Numbered from the stretch's first letter, positions 14,852 through 24,202 are shown. The stretch is 43,996 nucleotides of DNA from an uncultured Planctomycetota bacterium (GCA_903902515.1 CAIUVD010000016.1:1-43996), one strand, 5' to 3'. Translations and numbers: made by a program. The notes: a model not told the origin generated them from the sequence alone.

Positions 14852-17527
14852 ATGCCTCAGCCTACCATCGCCCTCATTGACGGGCATTATTATCTGTACC
14901 GGATGTTCTTCGGCATGCCCCCGCTCACCGGGCCGGGCGGGCGTCCCACGGGCGTCACCTACGGATTCGCCAATTTGGTGAAGGATCTGAAGGCGGACGC
15001 CGCCATCACCCACTGGCTGGCGGTGTTTGATATCGGCGACAGTTTCCGCCATCAGGTGGAACCGAATTACAAGGCCCACCGGGATCCCATGCCGGATCTG
15101 CTGCGGGTTCAGATTGCCGATGTCCAGGCCCTGCTGACGGCCAGCCACGTGCCGATCCTGCAGATTCCCGGTTTTGAGGCCGATGACGTGCTGGCGACCC
15201 TGGCCAAACGTGCGGAGTCCCAGGGATTCGCGGTGCGCCTGCTGTCGAAGGACAAGGACATTGATCAGGTCCTGTCACCCAACGTCAGCACCTGGGATCC
15301 GGGCAAAGGCATCACCCGGGGCCCGGCGGAACTTTTGGCGGAAAAAGGCATCCGTCCCGATCAGGTCGTGGACTACCTCTGCATGATCGGCGATACGGCT
15401 GACAACGTTCCAGGCATCACCGGCGTTGGCCCCAAGACCGCCGCCAAATTGCTGGCGGAATATGGGACCCTTGATGCCGTCCTGGCAAACGTTGAAAAAT
15501 TGAAGGGCAAACAGGCCGAAAATGTCCGGGCCTTCATCCCCAAGGCCGCCCACACCAAGCACCTGATCACCCTTGCGGACGTGCCGGACTTGCCCGAGCC
15601 CGCATCGTTCGTGTGTGACCGTAGCCAGCCCCTCGACGGCACGGTTTATGCCGGCTTCGGGTTCACCCTGGCTCGGTTTCAGAAGCCGTCCGGCAGCGCC
15701 ACCCCGGCCCCGACCGCTGCCACGGCGGAAGTACCGGCTTCTGAGGAACCCTACCGTACCTTGACGGTAGCCGACCTACCCGCCTTTATCGCCGCTCTGC
15801 GGGCTGCTGGCCGCTTCGCCATCGACACCGAGACCACCGGCCTCGATCCCCTGACGGCCAAGTTGGTCGGTATCTCCTTCGCCTGCGGTCAGCCGGTTGA
15901 ACGGGCCGCCGCCTATCTGCCGGTCCTCGGTCCCGACGGCGCGGCCTGCGATTGGCCCGCTGCCCAGGCCCTGCTGGCGCCCCTGCTGGCGGATGCCACG
16001 ATCAAAAAGGTCGGCCAGCACGCCAAGTTTGATGCCCGGATCCTGGCCGCCCATGGCCTGCCTGTGGTCGGTTACGATGGCGATCCGATGCTCGCCTCCT
16101 GGCTCCTGGATCCGTCCCGGGAAAGCCACGGGCTGGATCACCTGACCAACGCCCTGCTGGGCGAGACCAAAATCCCGACCTCGGCGGTCATCGACCTCAA
16201 GGCCGGACAGACCATGGATCAGGTGGCGATCTCGACGGTCGCTCGCTACGCCTGTGAAGACGCCCAATGCACGTGGCGCCTAGCCCAACTGCTGGAGGCC
16301 AAACTCACAGAACAGGGGCTTCTGGCGGTCTATCGCGACCAGGAAATCCCCCTGGAATTGTGCCTGGCCCGGATGGAGGACGCCGGCATCGCTGTCGATC
16401 CCGCTATTCTCCGGCAGACCCAGGACCACCTCCAAGCGTACCTGACCCAGACTGAGGCGGAAATTCGCCGCCACGCGGGCCCCGATTTCAATCCCGCCAG
16501 TCCGAAACAGGTGGCGGCCCTGCTGTTTGAGAAACTGAAGCTCCCGGTCATCAGCAGCACCAAGAGTGGTCCGTCGACGGATGCCAGCGTCCTGGAAGCC
16601 CTGCGCGGTCAGCACGAGATGCCGGAACTCCTCCTCCAATGGCGGAGCCTGTCGAAACTGATCGGCACCTACCTGTCCAAACTGCCAGACTTCATCGCCG
16701 CCGATGGTCGCATCCACACCCATTACAAGCCCACCGGGACGGAAACCGGCCGGCTGTCCTCGGATACGCCGAACCTCCAGAATATCCCGAAGAAGCGGGA
16801 CATCGGCCGCGAGATCCGCGCCGCCTTCACCGCCGGACCGGGCAAGGTGCTGATCGCGGCAGACTACTCCCAGATCGAATTACGGATCCTCGCCCACCTG
16901 TCCGGCGATCCGACCCTGCGCCAGGCCTTCGCCGACGACCGCGATATCCACCGTTTCGTCGCCGCCCAGGTCACCGGCAAGGATGAGGCCTCGGTTACGC
17001 CCGCCGAGCGCAATGCCGCCAAGGCCGTGAATTTCGGCATCCTCTACGGCCAGACGGCCTTTGGCCTGGCCGGTCAGTTGGGCATCCCGCGCCACCAGGC
17101 CCAGGCCTTCCTCGACGATTATTTCACGCGCTTCGCCACCGTTAAAGCCTTCAGTAACCGGTTGGTGGAGGAAGCCGCCCTGCGGGGCTACGCCACGACC
17201 ATGGCCGGTCGCCGCCGTTACCTGCCGCAACTGTCGAGCAGCAACCGTAACGAGCGCAACCAGGGCGAGCGCATCGCCCTCAATACCACCATCCAGGGCA
17301 GCGCCGCCGACCTCATCAAGCAGGCCATGCTGCGCTGTGAACGCCTGCTGCCGCCGGGTTCCCGGCTGCTCCTTCAGATCCATGACGAACTCATTGTCGA
17401 GGCCGATGACGCTGTGGCCCCTGCCGCTGCCGAAGCCCTGACCACCGCCATGACCGGCGCCTGGTCCCTCGATGTCCCCCTCATTGCCCAGGCCCGCACG
17501 GGCCGCACGTGGCTCGACGTTTCATGA
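14852..17527 (+). CDS. polA: DNA polymerase I
   Basis: An 891-residue enzyme from the ATG at 14852, chosen because 'PTIALIDGHYYLYRMFFGMP' matches the start of the 5'-nuclease domain; the open frame to 14726 adds non-conserved sequence. Three domains are visible. The 5'-3' nuclease (about 1-285) has 'GFEADDVLATLAK' and 'MIGDTADNVPGITGVGPKTA'. The 3'-5' proofreading domain (about 310-490) keeps its acidic residues: 'FAIDTETTGLD', 'GQHAKFDARIL' and 'YACEDAQCTW'. The polymerase has motif A 'IAADYSQIELRILAHLSGD', motif B 'NAAKAVNFGILYGQTAFG' and motif C 'LQIHDELIVEA'. Many bacterial PolA proteins have lost proofreading; this one looks intact. It is followed by coaE-rho on the same strand after 145 bases holding an unusual inverted repeat. 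Confidence 0.98.
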   Translation: MPQPTIALIDGHYYLYRMFFGMPPLTGPGGRPTGVTYGFANLVKDLKADAAITHWLAVFDIGDSFRHQVEPNYKAHRDPMPDLLRVQIADVQALLTASHVPILQIPGFEADDVLATLAKRAESQGFAVRLLSKDKDIDQVLSPNVSTWDPGKGITRGPAELLAEKGIRPDQVVDYLCMIGDTADNVPGITGVGPKTAAKLLAEYGTLDAVLANVEKLKGKQAENVRAFIPKAAHTKHLITLADVPDLPEPASFVCDRSQPLDGTVYAGFGFTLARFQKPSGSATPAPTAATAEVPASEEPYRTLTVADLPAFIAALRAAGRFAIDTETTGLDPLTAKLVGISFACGQPVERAAAYLPVLGPDGAACDWPAAQALLAPLLADATIKKVGQHAKFDARILAAHGLPVVGYDGDPMLASWLLDPSRESHGLDHLTNALLGETKIPTSAVIDLKAGQTMDQVAISTVARYACEDAQCTWRLAQLLEAKLTEQGLLAVYRDQEIPLELCLARMEDAGIAVDPAILRQTQDHLQAYLTQTEAEIRRHAGPDFNPASPKQVAALLFEKLKLPVISSTKSGPSTDASVLEALRGQHEMPELLLQWRSLSKLIGTYLSKLPDFIAADGRIHTHYKPTGTETGRLSSDTPNLQNIPKKRDIGREIRAAFTAGPGKVLIAADYSQIELRILAHLSGDPTLRQAFADDRDIHRFVAAQVTGKDEASVTPAERNAAKAVNFGILYGQTAFGLAGQLGIPRHQAQAFLDDYFTRFATVKAFSNRLVEEAALRGYATTMAGRRRYLPQLSSSNRNERNQGERIALNTTIQGSAADLIKQAMLRCERLLPPGSRLLLQIHDELIVEADDAVAPAAAEALTTAMTGAWSLDVPLIAQARTGRTWLDVS

Positions 17528-17535
17528 TTTTTTCC

Positions 17536-17664
17536 GAAGGAGAGGGGAGAGGGGAAAGGAGAGAGGGGGGGACGATCCTCCCCTGGCTCCACGATCCCCC
17601 GCCCGACGGATGACCGCCGTGGTCATACTCCTCTCCCCTCTCCCCTCTCTCTCTTCTCCTTTCT
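17536..17664 (+). repeat. Paired 37-nt purine and 37-nt pyrimidine tracts in the coaE-rho leader
   Basis: Bases 17536-17572 are 37 consecutive purines; 17628-17664 are 37 consecutive pyrimidines. Bases 17540-17555 are perfectly complementary to 17634-17649 (16 bp), and after one mismatch the pairing continues for five more, to 17561 with 17628. The result is a 22-position stem with a 66-nt loop. Inside the loop ATGACC and GGTCAT (17610-17626, loop GCCGT) form a small second hairpin. The pyrimidine tract ends eight bases before the coaE-rho ATG and takes the place where a Shine-Dalgarno would be. C/U-rich unstructured RNA is what Rho's primary binding site prefers, so this looks like a Rho-loading site that can be masked by the purine tract. 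That role is an inference. Confidence 0.8.
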
Positions 17665-17672
17665 AGCGACCT

Positions 17673-20075
17673 ATGCCCGACACCCCCATCGCCGATCCCA
17701 AACCCAAGCGCCCTCGTGGCCGTCCGACCAAGGCCAAGGCGACCGCTGCAGCAGTCGAGCGGGACGAAGCCCCACTGCATGATATCGCCGATGATGCACC
17801 CAGTGAAGCTGTTCGGGCTGGCCAGGCTCCAACGGATCCGGCCTTTGCCCTGCCCGCTGGCAAGCGAGTGGTGATCGGGGTTACCGGTGAACCTGGGGCT
17901 GGAAAAAGCGCCCTGTCGCGGCAGCTGAACGCCCTCGGCGGTACCATCATCGAAGTCGATAAGATCGGCCATGAACTGCTGTCCGACAGCGCCCCCATCA
18001 AGCGGGCCTTAGCCAAAGCATTTGGTGACGACATCATTAATGGTGAAGGGGAGATCGACCGCCGCGTGCTGGCCACCAAGGCTTTCGCCACCACCGAGGG
18101 CACCGCGACCCTCAATGCCATCGTCCACCCGAAACTGATTTCCCGGGCTCGGGCCCTGGCCGCCCAGGCTGGAGCCTTTGTGGTCCTGGATGCGGGGCTC
18201 CTGCACGAACTGAACCTGAACGATCTCTGCACCACGACGGTCTACGTCAAGGCCAGCCGGGAAGTCCGCACGACTCGGGTTGCGGAACGGGGCTGGGATG
18301 AAGCCGAACTGGCGCGCCGTGAGGCCGCAATCGGCGTGGCTGATGATCGGCGCAAGCGCTGCCAGTTGGCCGTCGACAACTCCGGCGACCCGGCCCAGTT
18401 GGCGGCCTACGCCAAGATCATTGTCGCCCGTCAGATCGGCCTTGATCTCGCGGCCCTTAAGAAGCAGAACCAGGCCCGTCCGGCTCCGACCCCCGAAGAG
18501 GATGGCGAATCCGAACGGGACGAACCCTCCACCGAGGTATCCGCCAGCCCAGAGCCGGAACAGGAGGCTCCGCGCCAGGTCCAGGCCCGCCAGGACGGCC
18601 GTTTTGACCAGCCCCGTCAGGGCCGCCAGGATCGTCAGGATCGCCAGGACCAGGGACGCCAGGAACAGCCCCGTCCCGACCAGGGCCGTCAGGATGGTCG
18701 GCAGCCCCAGGACCAGAACGGCAACCGCCAGGGCTCGTTGCGCCAGGATCCCCAAAATCCGAACCGCGCCCCCCATCCGGACAGCCGTCCGCCGGTTAAA
18801 GTGGTGCTGGATGATTACCTGAAGCGGACCCTGCCGGACCTCCAGAACGAGGCCGACAAGTTGGAAGTCCGCGATGTGAAGTGGCTGAAAAAGAACGACC
18901 TGATCTGCGAAATCCTGCGCCGCGTCGCGGCCGGCCGGATGGACGAAATCATCGTCGAAGGCTACATGGAGATCATCAAGGAGCAGGGTTTCATCCGTAG
19001 TCCGTACAACCAGTACGCTCCGGTGAACACCGACACCTTCGCCTCGATCCAGCAACTCCGGCGGTTCGGCTTGAAGCCCGGCATGCACGTCACGGCCACC
19101 GCCCGCGCCCCCCGAGGCAACGAGAAGGGACCGCAGCTGCTCGAAATCATCACCGTCATGGGTGAGCCCGAGAACAAGCGCACCCCCGTCCAGGATTTCG
19201 AACACCTGATCCCCTTGCACGCCCATGAACGCCTGTTCATGGAACTGCCCAACGATCCGACGGACATCAGCCTGCGGGTCATCGACCTGGTGGCGCCCAT
19301 CGGCAAGGGTCAGCGCGGCCTGATCGTCGCCCAGCCCAAGTGTGGTAAGACGGTCTACCTGCAAAAAATCGCCAAAGCCATCACCACCAATAACCCTGAG
19401 GTCACCCTCATGGTGCTGTTGGTCGATGAACGTCCGGAAGAAGTCACGGACATGCAGCGCAGTGTGAAGGGCGAAGTCATCGCCAGCACCTTCGACCAGC
19501 ATGCCAGTCGTCACGTCCAGGTGGCCGAAATGGTCATTAACAAGGCCAAGCGCCTGGTCGAACGGGGCAAGGACGTGGTCATCCTCCTCGACTCCATCAC
19601 CCGCCTGGCCCGCGCCTACAACACCGAGGCGCCCAATTCCGGTCGCATCCTCTCGGGTGGTGTGGATTCCAACGCCCTGATCAAGCCCAAGCAGTTCTTC
19701 GGGGCGGCTCGCAAGATCGAAGACGGCGGCTCCCTGACCATCCTGGCCACCACCCTCGTCGATACCGGCAGTCTGATGGACACGGTGATTTTCGAGGAGT
19801 TCAAGGGCACCGGTAACATGGAACTGGTCCTCGACCGCCGCCTGTCCAACCGCCGGGTGTTCCCGGCCGTGGACTGCGGCCAGTCCGGTACCCGCAAGGA
19901 CGAACTGCTCATCAAGTCCGATGATGAACTGAAGCGGACCTGGGCCCTGCGGAAGTTCCTTGCCGATCGCAGTCCCCAGGACGCCGTCGAGTTCCTCAAG
20001 GGCAAGTTGTCGAAGACCAAGACCAACATCGAGTTCCTGCTGACCATCGACCCCGACAAGATGAGTGGTTGGTGA
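17673..20075 (+). CDS. coaE-rho: Fusion of dephospho-CoA kinase and transcription termination factor Rho
   Basis: One uninterrupted frame of 800 residues. Residues 10-20 hold an AT-hook-like basic motif (KRPRGRPTK). About 63-262 is dephospho-CoA kinase, the last step of CoA synthesis: Walker A GEPGAGKS (72-79), '[12 protein letters not shown]', '[16 protein letters not shown]', 'DAGLLHEL' and the lid/base region '[13 protein letters not shown]'. About 265-372 is a low-complexity linker of Arg, Gln, Asp and Pro with repeated RQD/RQ units. From about 375 to the end is a full-length Rho (426 residues; E. coli 419): Rho_N helices, RNA-binding region '[20 protein letters not shown]', Walker A '[15 protein letters not shown]', Walker B '[15 protein letters not shown]', Q-loop '[19 protein letters not shown]' and the R-loop region. 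Both enzymes appear complete. polA upstream is a common neighbour of coaE in bacteria. Confidence 0.95.
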   Translation: MPDTPIADPKPKRPRGRPTKAKATAAAVERDEAPLHDIADDAPSEAVRAGQAPTDPAFALPAGKRVVIGVTGEPGAGKSALSRQLNALGGTIIEVDKIGHELLSDSAPIKRALAKAFGDDIINGEGEIDRRVLATKAFATTEGTATLNAIVHPKLISRARALAAQAGAFVVLDAGLLHELNLNDLCTTTVYVKASREVRTTRVAERGWDEAELARREAAIGVADDRRKRCQLAVDNSGDPAQLAAYAKIIVARQIGLDLAALKKQNQARPAPTPEEDGESERDEPSTEVSASPEPEQEAPRQVQARQDGRFDQPRQGRQDRQDRQDQGRQEQPRPDQGRQDGRQPQDQNGNRQGSLRQDPQNPNRAPHPDSRPPVKVVLDDYLKRTLPDLQNEADKLEVRDVKWLKKNDLICEILRRVAAGRMDEIIVEGYMEIIKEQGFIRSPYNQYAPVNTDTFASIQQLRRFGLKPGMHVTATARAPRGNEKGPQLLEIITVMGEPENKRTPVQDFEHLIPLHAHERLFMELPNDPTDISLRVIDLVAPIGKGQRGLIVAQPKCGKTVYLQKIAKAITTNNPEVTLMVLLVDERPEEVTDMQRSVKGEVIASTFDQHASRHVQVAEMVINKAKRLVERGKDVVILLDSITRLARAYNTEAPNSGRILSGGVDSNALIKPKQFFGAARKIEDGGSLTILATTLVDTGSLMDTVIFEEFKGTGNMELVLDRRLSNRRVFPAVDCGQSGTRKDELLIKSDDELKRTWALRKFLADRSPQDAVEFLKGKLSKTKTNIEFLLTIDPDKMSGW

Positions 20076-20144
20076 GCGGCCCGCGGTTCCTGGGGGGCGA
20101 AGCGCCCGCAGCAACAGCGCTTCCTGGGCGCATCGTCTGGACGA

Positions 20145-20173
20145 CGCCAGCGGCGGCGCTCCCGCCGCTGGCG
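20145..20173 (+). promoter_or_regulatory. Strong hairpin directly before the SD of the CoA-binding protein gene
   Basis: CGCCAGCGGCGG (20145-20156) and CCGCCGCTGGCG (20162-20173) form a perfect 12-bp stem with the loop CGCTC. The stem ends immediately before the Shine-Dalgarno GAAGGAG (20174-20180) of the next gene. A weaker 7-bp hairpin (GAAGCGC/GCGCTTC, 20099-20123) precedes it. There is no T-run, so this could be a Rho-assisted terminator, an RNA 3'-end stabiliser or a translation control element. Confidence 0.6.
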
Positions 20174-20188
20174 GAAGGAGCACGGTAA

Positions 20189-20572
20189 ATGCGTACGGCG
20201 GTGGTCCTCGGTGCTTCGGCCAAGGCCGATCGGTATAGTCATCAGGCCGTCCTGCGCTTCGCTGCCCGGGGCTACCGGGTGATTCCGGTTCACCCCTCGG
20301 GCGAAGCGGTCGCTGGCCACGCCACCACCCGGTCCCTGACCGAGGTGGTGGGGCCCGTCGATATCGTGAGTGTCTATGTGAATCCCACCATCGGCTTGAC
20401 TGCCGTGGCCGAGATTGCCCGCCTGGCGCCGCGTCTGGTTTTGTTAAACCCTGGGGCCGATGGACCAGAAATGCACCAAGCCATTGATGCGGCAGGTCTA
20501 CCGGTTCAGGAGGCTTGCACGTTGGTGCTCTTAGGGTTGGGTGATCCTTTGGACCTGCGCGCCACACGGTAG
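20189..20572 (+). CDS. CoA-binding (CoA_binding_2 / YccU-like) Rossmann protein
   Basis: A 127-residue single-domain Rossmann protein of the CoA-binding type. It opens with '[18 protein letters not shown]', the nucleotide loop of the family, followed by '[19 protein letters not shown]' and '[19 protein letters not shown]', and ends with the conserved '[16 protein letters not shown]' cysteine region. Family members bind CoA or acyl-CoA, but most have no known task. GAAGGAG at 20174-20180 is a good ribosome-binding site. Its place directly after a gene that makes CoA is suggestive of a CoA-linked role, but this is inference from context. Start and length fit the family. Confidence 0.9.
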   Translation: MRTAVVLGASAKADRYSHQAVLRFAARGYRVIPVHPSGEAVAGHATTRSLTEVVGPVDIVSVYVNPTIGLTAVAEIARLAPRLVLLNPGADGPEMHQAIDAAGLPVQEACTLVLLGLGDPLDLRATR

Positions 20573-20609
20573 GGGGGCGATGTTGCCAGTCTGTGGCTTG
20601 ATCCGAACC

Positions 20610-20623
20610 TTAAACATGTTCAA
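20610..20623. promoter_or_regulatory. Putative operator of the LacI-type regulator (palindrome)
   Basis: TTAAACATGTTCAA is an imperfect palindrome around the perfect 8-bp core AACATGTT (20613-20620). It ends on the first base of the lacI-type start codon, a typical place for autorepression. The same 8-bp core occurs on top of the -10 box of the lyase promoter at 29969-29976. No binding is proven. Confidence 0.4.
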
Positions 20624-21654
20624 TGGTTATCATGGAACCAACGGCACCTATTCTCCGTCATCCAGTCACCTTGGCTGAAGTGGCCCGTACGGCAGGGGTC
20701 TCCTCGATGACGGTGTCGCGGGTCGTGAATGGCGATCCCCGCGTGTCGGTGGATACCTGCCAACGGGTGCGGGAATCTATTGAGCAGTTGGGATATCGTC
20801 CGCCGCCGGCGGAACTGGACGGCCGACGCCGTCGGAGCCGTTCCCATCTCGGTCTGCATACGGGCCGGATCGCCGTCCTGATTCCGGATTTGACCCTCAG
20901 TGCCCTGTGCACACCCCTCAGTATTCGTTGGTTGCGGGGTCTCGACCGGCCCTTGGCGGGCACGGGGATGCAAATCATCCTGACGCGTCTCCCCACGCCC
21001 ACCAGTCTGCCCCCGTGGATCAATCGCCGCCATATCGACGGCCTGATCATCCGTTCGCCGACCATTCCCCAGCCTTGGCTGATCCAGGCCCTTCGCCATC
21101 TCCCCCAGGTTTGGATTTTTGAGCCAGGATCCCATGTCACGGCTGGTGATATTGTCGACCCCCATGATGAACTGATCGGTAAGGAATTGGGCCAGCGGGT
21201 CAAAGCCCAGGATAAAGGTCCCGTCCTGGTGTTAGACAGCATGACCGACCACATTGCCCATCGGCGCCGTGTCACGGGTCTGATCTCGGTCTTGGGAGCG
21301 GATCAGGTCATCCACCGACCCTTGATAGCCCCCGTTGGCCAGATGATCAGTGAGCATCCCCAGGCCAAGACGGTCTTCCTCCCGGGCACTGGCGTTTCCA
21401 TCGCCCATGCGGCCCAGGCGTTACGGAAGATGGCGAATCGGGATCGTCCCTGGTTGGTCACCTGCAATCACGACCGGGCCCTGTTGTCCTCGCTGGAGGT
21501 GCCGATCACCAATATTGATATCCGCCCAGAGGAGATCGGGGATCAAGCCGCCCGCCAGATTTTGGCTCGGATCGCCGACCCTGGGGCTCCCCGGTCCCGG
21601 CTCCTGGTTCCTCACCAGTGGGAAGATGGTCCGTTTTCTCCGCCCCACGAGTGA
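20623..21654 (+). CDS. LacI-family transcriptional regulator
   Basis: A 343-residue repressor of the LacI/GalR type. The DNA-binding helix-turn-helix and hinge are at residues 15-65: 'TLAEVARTAGVSSMTVSRVV', then 'NGDPRVSVDTCQRVRESIEQ' and 'LGYRP'. The rest is a periplasmic-binding-protein-like effector domain, with 'GRIAVLIPDLT' at the first strand, 'HIDGLIIRSP' and 'PWLVTCNHDRALLSSL'. The effector region is more diverged than usual, and the effector cannot be read from sequence. ATG 20623 or ATG 20632 may be the start. It is convergent with the sugar importer operon, which it may control, and a palindrome matching one at the heparinase-like gene lies over its own start. Confidence 0.92.
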   Translation: MVIMEPTAPILRHPVTLAEVARTAGVSSMTVSRVVNGDPRVSVDTCQRVRESIEQLGYRPPPAELDGRRRRSRSHLGLHTGRIAVLIPDLTLSALCTPLSIRWLRGLDRPLAGTGMQIILTRLPTPTSLPPWINRRHIDGLIIRSPTIPQPWLIQALRHLPQVWIFEPGSHVTAGDIVDPHDELIGKELGQRVKAQDKGPVLVLDSMTDHIAHRRRVTGLISVLGADQVIHRPLIAPVGQMISEHPQAKTVFLPGTGVSIAHAAQALRKMANRDRPWLVTCNHDRALLSSLEVPITNIDIRPEEIGDQAARQILARIADPGAPRSRLLVPHQWEDGPFSPPHE

Positions 21655-21678
21655 AGGCTGAGGCATTCCTCGTGGGGC
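21642..21678. terminator. Hairpin between convergent lacI-type and permease genes
   Basis: GCCCCACGAG (21642-21651) and CTCGTGGGGC (21669-21678) are perfect 10-bp arms with a 17-base loop that can pair further (GAA/TTC). The left arm overlaps the last codons of the regulator. It lies 22 bases beyond the stop of the opposing permease gene, so it could end transcripts from both sides. Confidence 0.6.
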
Positions 21679-21700
21679 AGAGAGCGAGGGTCTTTCGTGC

Positions 21701-22711
21701 TTAGCGGCGGGCCCGCAGCCGGTCGATGCCGACGGCGATGACAATTACCGCCCCGATGATGATTTCCTGGACCCAGGTTGGCCACTCCAGCAATTGGCTC
21801 CCATTCCGCAGCACGCCCATCAGCAGGGCACCGATGACGGCCCCCAGGGCCGTGCCCACGCCACCCGCCAGGGACGCGCCGCCGATGACGGCAGCTGCGA
21901 TAATGTCCAGCTCCCGGCCGACGGCGGTGGTTGGGTCACCCTGGTGCAACTTGGCCATCTCCAGCAGGCCGGAAAGGCCGATAAGCAGGCCGCAGAGGGC
22001 GTAGACGGCGACGGTGGCCGTCTTGACGCGCAATCCGCACAGGCGGGCGGCGGCGGGATTCGAGCCGATGGCGTAAAGGTGACGTCCAAACACCGATGAG
22101 CGCAGCAGCAGGCCCACCAACACGGCCACCACCGCAGCGATCAGGACCCCCGGGGCGATGGGCAGGCCATGGAGCCAAGCCGGATCGCTGGGACCGGGGA
22201 ATGGGCGCATCAAGGGATCGAGCCAGGTTGGGTCGGTATTGATGGTCTGGTTGTCGGCGATGCCCTTGGCGAGGCCGCGGGCGATGCCGAGGGTACCGAG
22301 GGTGACGATGAAGGGGGTGATCCCGGTCATGGCCACCAGGGCCCCGTTAAAGGCTCCAGCGACGGCTCCGGTAAGGAGGGCCGCGCCGATAGCGGCCTCA
22401 GGTCCGAGGTGCTGGAGCGTGATCGCACCAACCACTCCGGCGAGGGCGATCACGGAGCCGAGGGAGAGGTCGATGCCGCCCGAGATCATCACCATGACAA
22501 TGCCGCAAGCGCCGATGGCGACGATTGCCGATTGGGCCAGGATCAGGCACTGATTCTTCCAGGCCACGAAGGCCCAGGGATTGGTGAGGGGGTCTTCGGG
22601 ATCGGCTTTGATCCACACGGCGGCGGCAAAGGCCATCCAGAGCAGAATAAGGGCGAAGAAGGGGCCGGCGGCGATCAGGGTCCGCAGCCACCAGGGGCGT
22701 TCGTGGTTCAT
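21701..22711 (-). CDS. Ribose-type sugar ABC transporter permease
   Basis: A 336-residue membrane protein of the RbsC/XylH/AraH class with about eight to ten hydrophobic segments. The family pattern is clear: 'VMVMISGGIDLSLGSVIALA' in the middle, 'GALVAMTGITPFIVTLGTLG' with the substrate-pathway segment, 'FGRHLYAIGSNPAAARLCGL' (the coupling region facing the ATPase) and 'DIIAAAVIGGASLAGGVGT'. It should form a dimer in the inner membrane. It overlaps the ATPase gene by four bases and is last in the operon. The sugar cannot be told from the permease. Confidence 0.95.
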   Translation of the reverse strand: MNHERPWWLRTLIAAGPFFALILLWMAFAAAVWIKADPEDPLTNPWAFVAWKNQCLILAQSAIVAIGACGIVMVMISGGIDLSLGSVIALAGVVGAITLQHLGPEAAIGAALLTGAVAGAFNGALVAMTGITPFIVTLGTLGIARGLAKGIADNQTINTDPTWLDPLMRPFPGPSDPAWLHGLPIAPGVLIAAVVAVLVGLLLRSSVFGRHLYAIGSNPAAARLCGLRVKTATVAVYALCGLLIGLSGLLEMAKLHQGDPTTAVGRELDIIAAAVIGGASLAGGVGTALGAVIGALLMGVLRNGSQLLEWPTWVQEIIIGAVIVIAVGIDRLRARR

Positions 22712-24198
22712 GCGGGAGAGGAGCCAATGGAGGCGGCTAGGAGGGAATGGGGGGTCCAGTCAGTCACGGGCCGGGGGGCCAGAAGGCGGCCACGGCACAT
22801 GGGGGCGATGGTGTCGCAGATGCCGAGGAGCTCGGGCATGTAGGACGAGACGACGACGAGGGCACGGCCTTCGGCGGCGAGTTCGCCAATGAGGCGGTAG
22901 ATGTGGGCCTTGGCACCGATGTCGATGCCCCGGGTCGGCTCATCGAGGAGCAGAATGCGGGCATCATGGTGGAGCAGGCGGGCGATGGCGACCTTCTGCT
23001 GATTGCCACCCGAGAGCTGGCCGATGGCCTGGGCCGGCCCGTGGGCTTTGACCGTCAGTCGTTTCATCCAGCCAGCGGCAACCTCCTCCTGACGCCCACG
23101 GTCCACCATGCCCCAGCGGGTCAGGGGGGCCAGACTCGTGAGGGTGAGGTTGTCGGCGATCGGCAGGTTGAGGGCCAATCCCTCCTCCTTGCGATCCTCG
23201 GATACCAACCCGATACCCGCCTGGAGACATCGCCGGGGCGAACGGTCGGTGAGGGGGGTGCCGTGCAGAAGCACCTCGCCCGCCTGGGCTCGGTCGAGGC
23301 CGAAGAGCGCGCGGAGGGTTTCGGTCCGGCCAGAGCCGACGAGTCCGAAGACGCCCAGGATCTCGCCCGCCCGGAGGGTGAAGGTGGCGTTCTCGGGGGC
23401 CTCGGCGCCGGCTAACCCGCGCACCGTCAGGAGGGGTTCGCCAAGGGTATGGGGGATGCGCGGGAAGAGGTCGGCGACCTCACGTCCGACCATCATGCGG
23501 ATGAGATCCGCCTCGACCGCATCGGCCATGGCCCCGCCGCCGATGGAGGCGCCATCCCGCAGAACCAGGAAGCGGTCGGCAACCCGTCGGCATTCCTCCA
23601 TGTGGTGGCTGATGAAGAGGACGGTGGTTCCCGAGGCCTTCAGGCGGTCGACGGCCTGAAAAAGCCGTGCGGCATCGCTGGCGGTGAGGCTGGCGGTGGG
23701 TTCATCCAGAACCAGCACCTTTGGTGATCCCCAGGCCAGGCCGCGGCTGATCTCGACCAACTGCTGCTGGGCGACCGAAAGGTCGCCGGCCAGGACATCC
23801 AGGGGGATGTCCGACACCCCCAGCAGGTCCATAGCCTTACGGGCGATGCGGTCGCGCTCGGCGGTTCGTACGAACAGGCCGCGGGCCGGTTCGGCGCCGA
23901 GGACGATGTTCTCGGCCACCGACAGGTGGGCGACCACCGTCAGTTCCTGGTAGACGATCGCCACCCCTCGGCGGCGGGAATCCACCGGGCCGGAGGGGGC
24001 ATAGGGCTCACCGTCGAGGGTCATGGTCCCGGCGTCGGCGGCATGGGCTCCGCTCAGGACCTTCATCAGGGTCGACTTACCGGCGCCATTTTCGCCGATT
24101 AGGGCCAGACAGGAACCCGCCGGGGCCTCCAAATCCACCCCGGCCAGGGCCTGGGTGGGGCCGAAGGCCTTGCGGATGCCGCGCATCGTCAAGCGCAT
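22708..24198 (-). CDS. Ribose-type sugar ABC transporter ATP-binding protein
   Basis: A 496-residue tandem ATPase of the RbsA/MglA/XylG class. The first nucleotide domain has Walker A GENGAGKST (35-43), the signature 'DLSVAQQQLVEISRGLAWG' and Walker B 'KVLVLDEPTASLT'. The second has the degenerate Walker A GLVGSGRTE usual for this class, 'LSGGNQQKVAIARLL' and 'ILLLDEPTRGIDIGAKAHIY'. The EDRKEEGL segment before the second signature is also typical. It starts four bases after the binding-protein stop and overlaps the permease start by four bases. Complete and ordinary. Confidence 0.96.
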   Translation of the reverse strand: MRLTMRGIRKAFGPTQALAGVDLEAPAGSCLALIGENGAGKSTLMKVLSGAHAADAGTMTLDGEPYAPSGPVDSRRRGVAIVYQELTVVAHLSVAENIVLGAEPARGLFVRTAERDRIARKAMDLLGVSDIPLDVLAGDLSVAQQQLVEISRGLAWGSPKVLVLDEPTASLTASDAARLFQAVDRLKASGTTVLFISHHMEECRRVADRFLVLRDGASIGGGAMADAVEADLIRMMVGREVADLFPRIPHTLGEPLLTVRGLAGAEAPENATFTLRAGEILGVFGLVGSGRTETLRALFGLDRAQAGEVLLHGTPLTDRSPRRCLQAGIGLVSEDRKEEGLALNLPIADNLTLTSLAPLTRWGMVDRGRQEEVAAGWMKRLTVKAHGPAQAIGQLSGGNQQKVAIARLLHHDARILLLDEPTRGIDIGAKAHIYRLIGELAAEGRALVVVSSYMPELLGICDTIAPMCRGRLLAPRPVTDWTPHSLLAASIGSSPA

Positions 24199-24202
24199 GG
24201 AA

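Noticed and set aside
18009..20567. 852-codon open frame on the minus strand opposite coaE-rho
   Set aside because: Long antisense frames are common in GC-rich genes; the plus strand has full CoaE and Rho signatures, the minus strand only low-complexity sequence.
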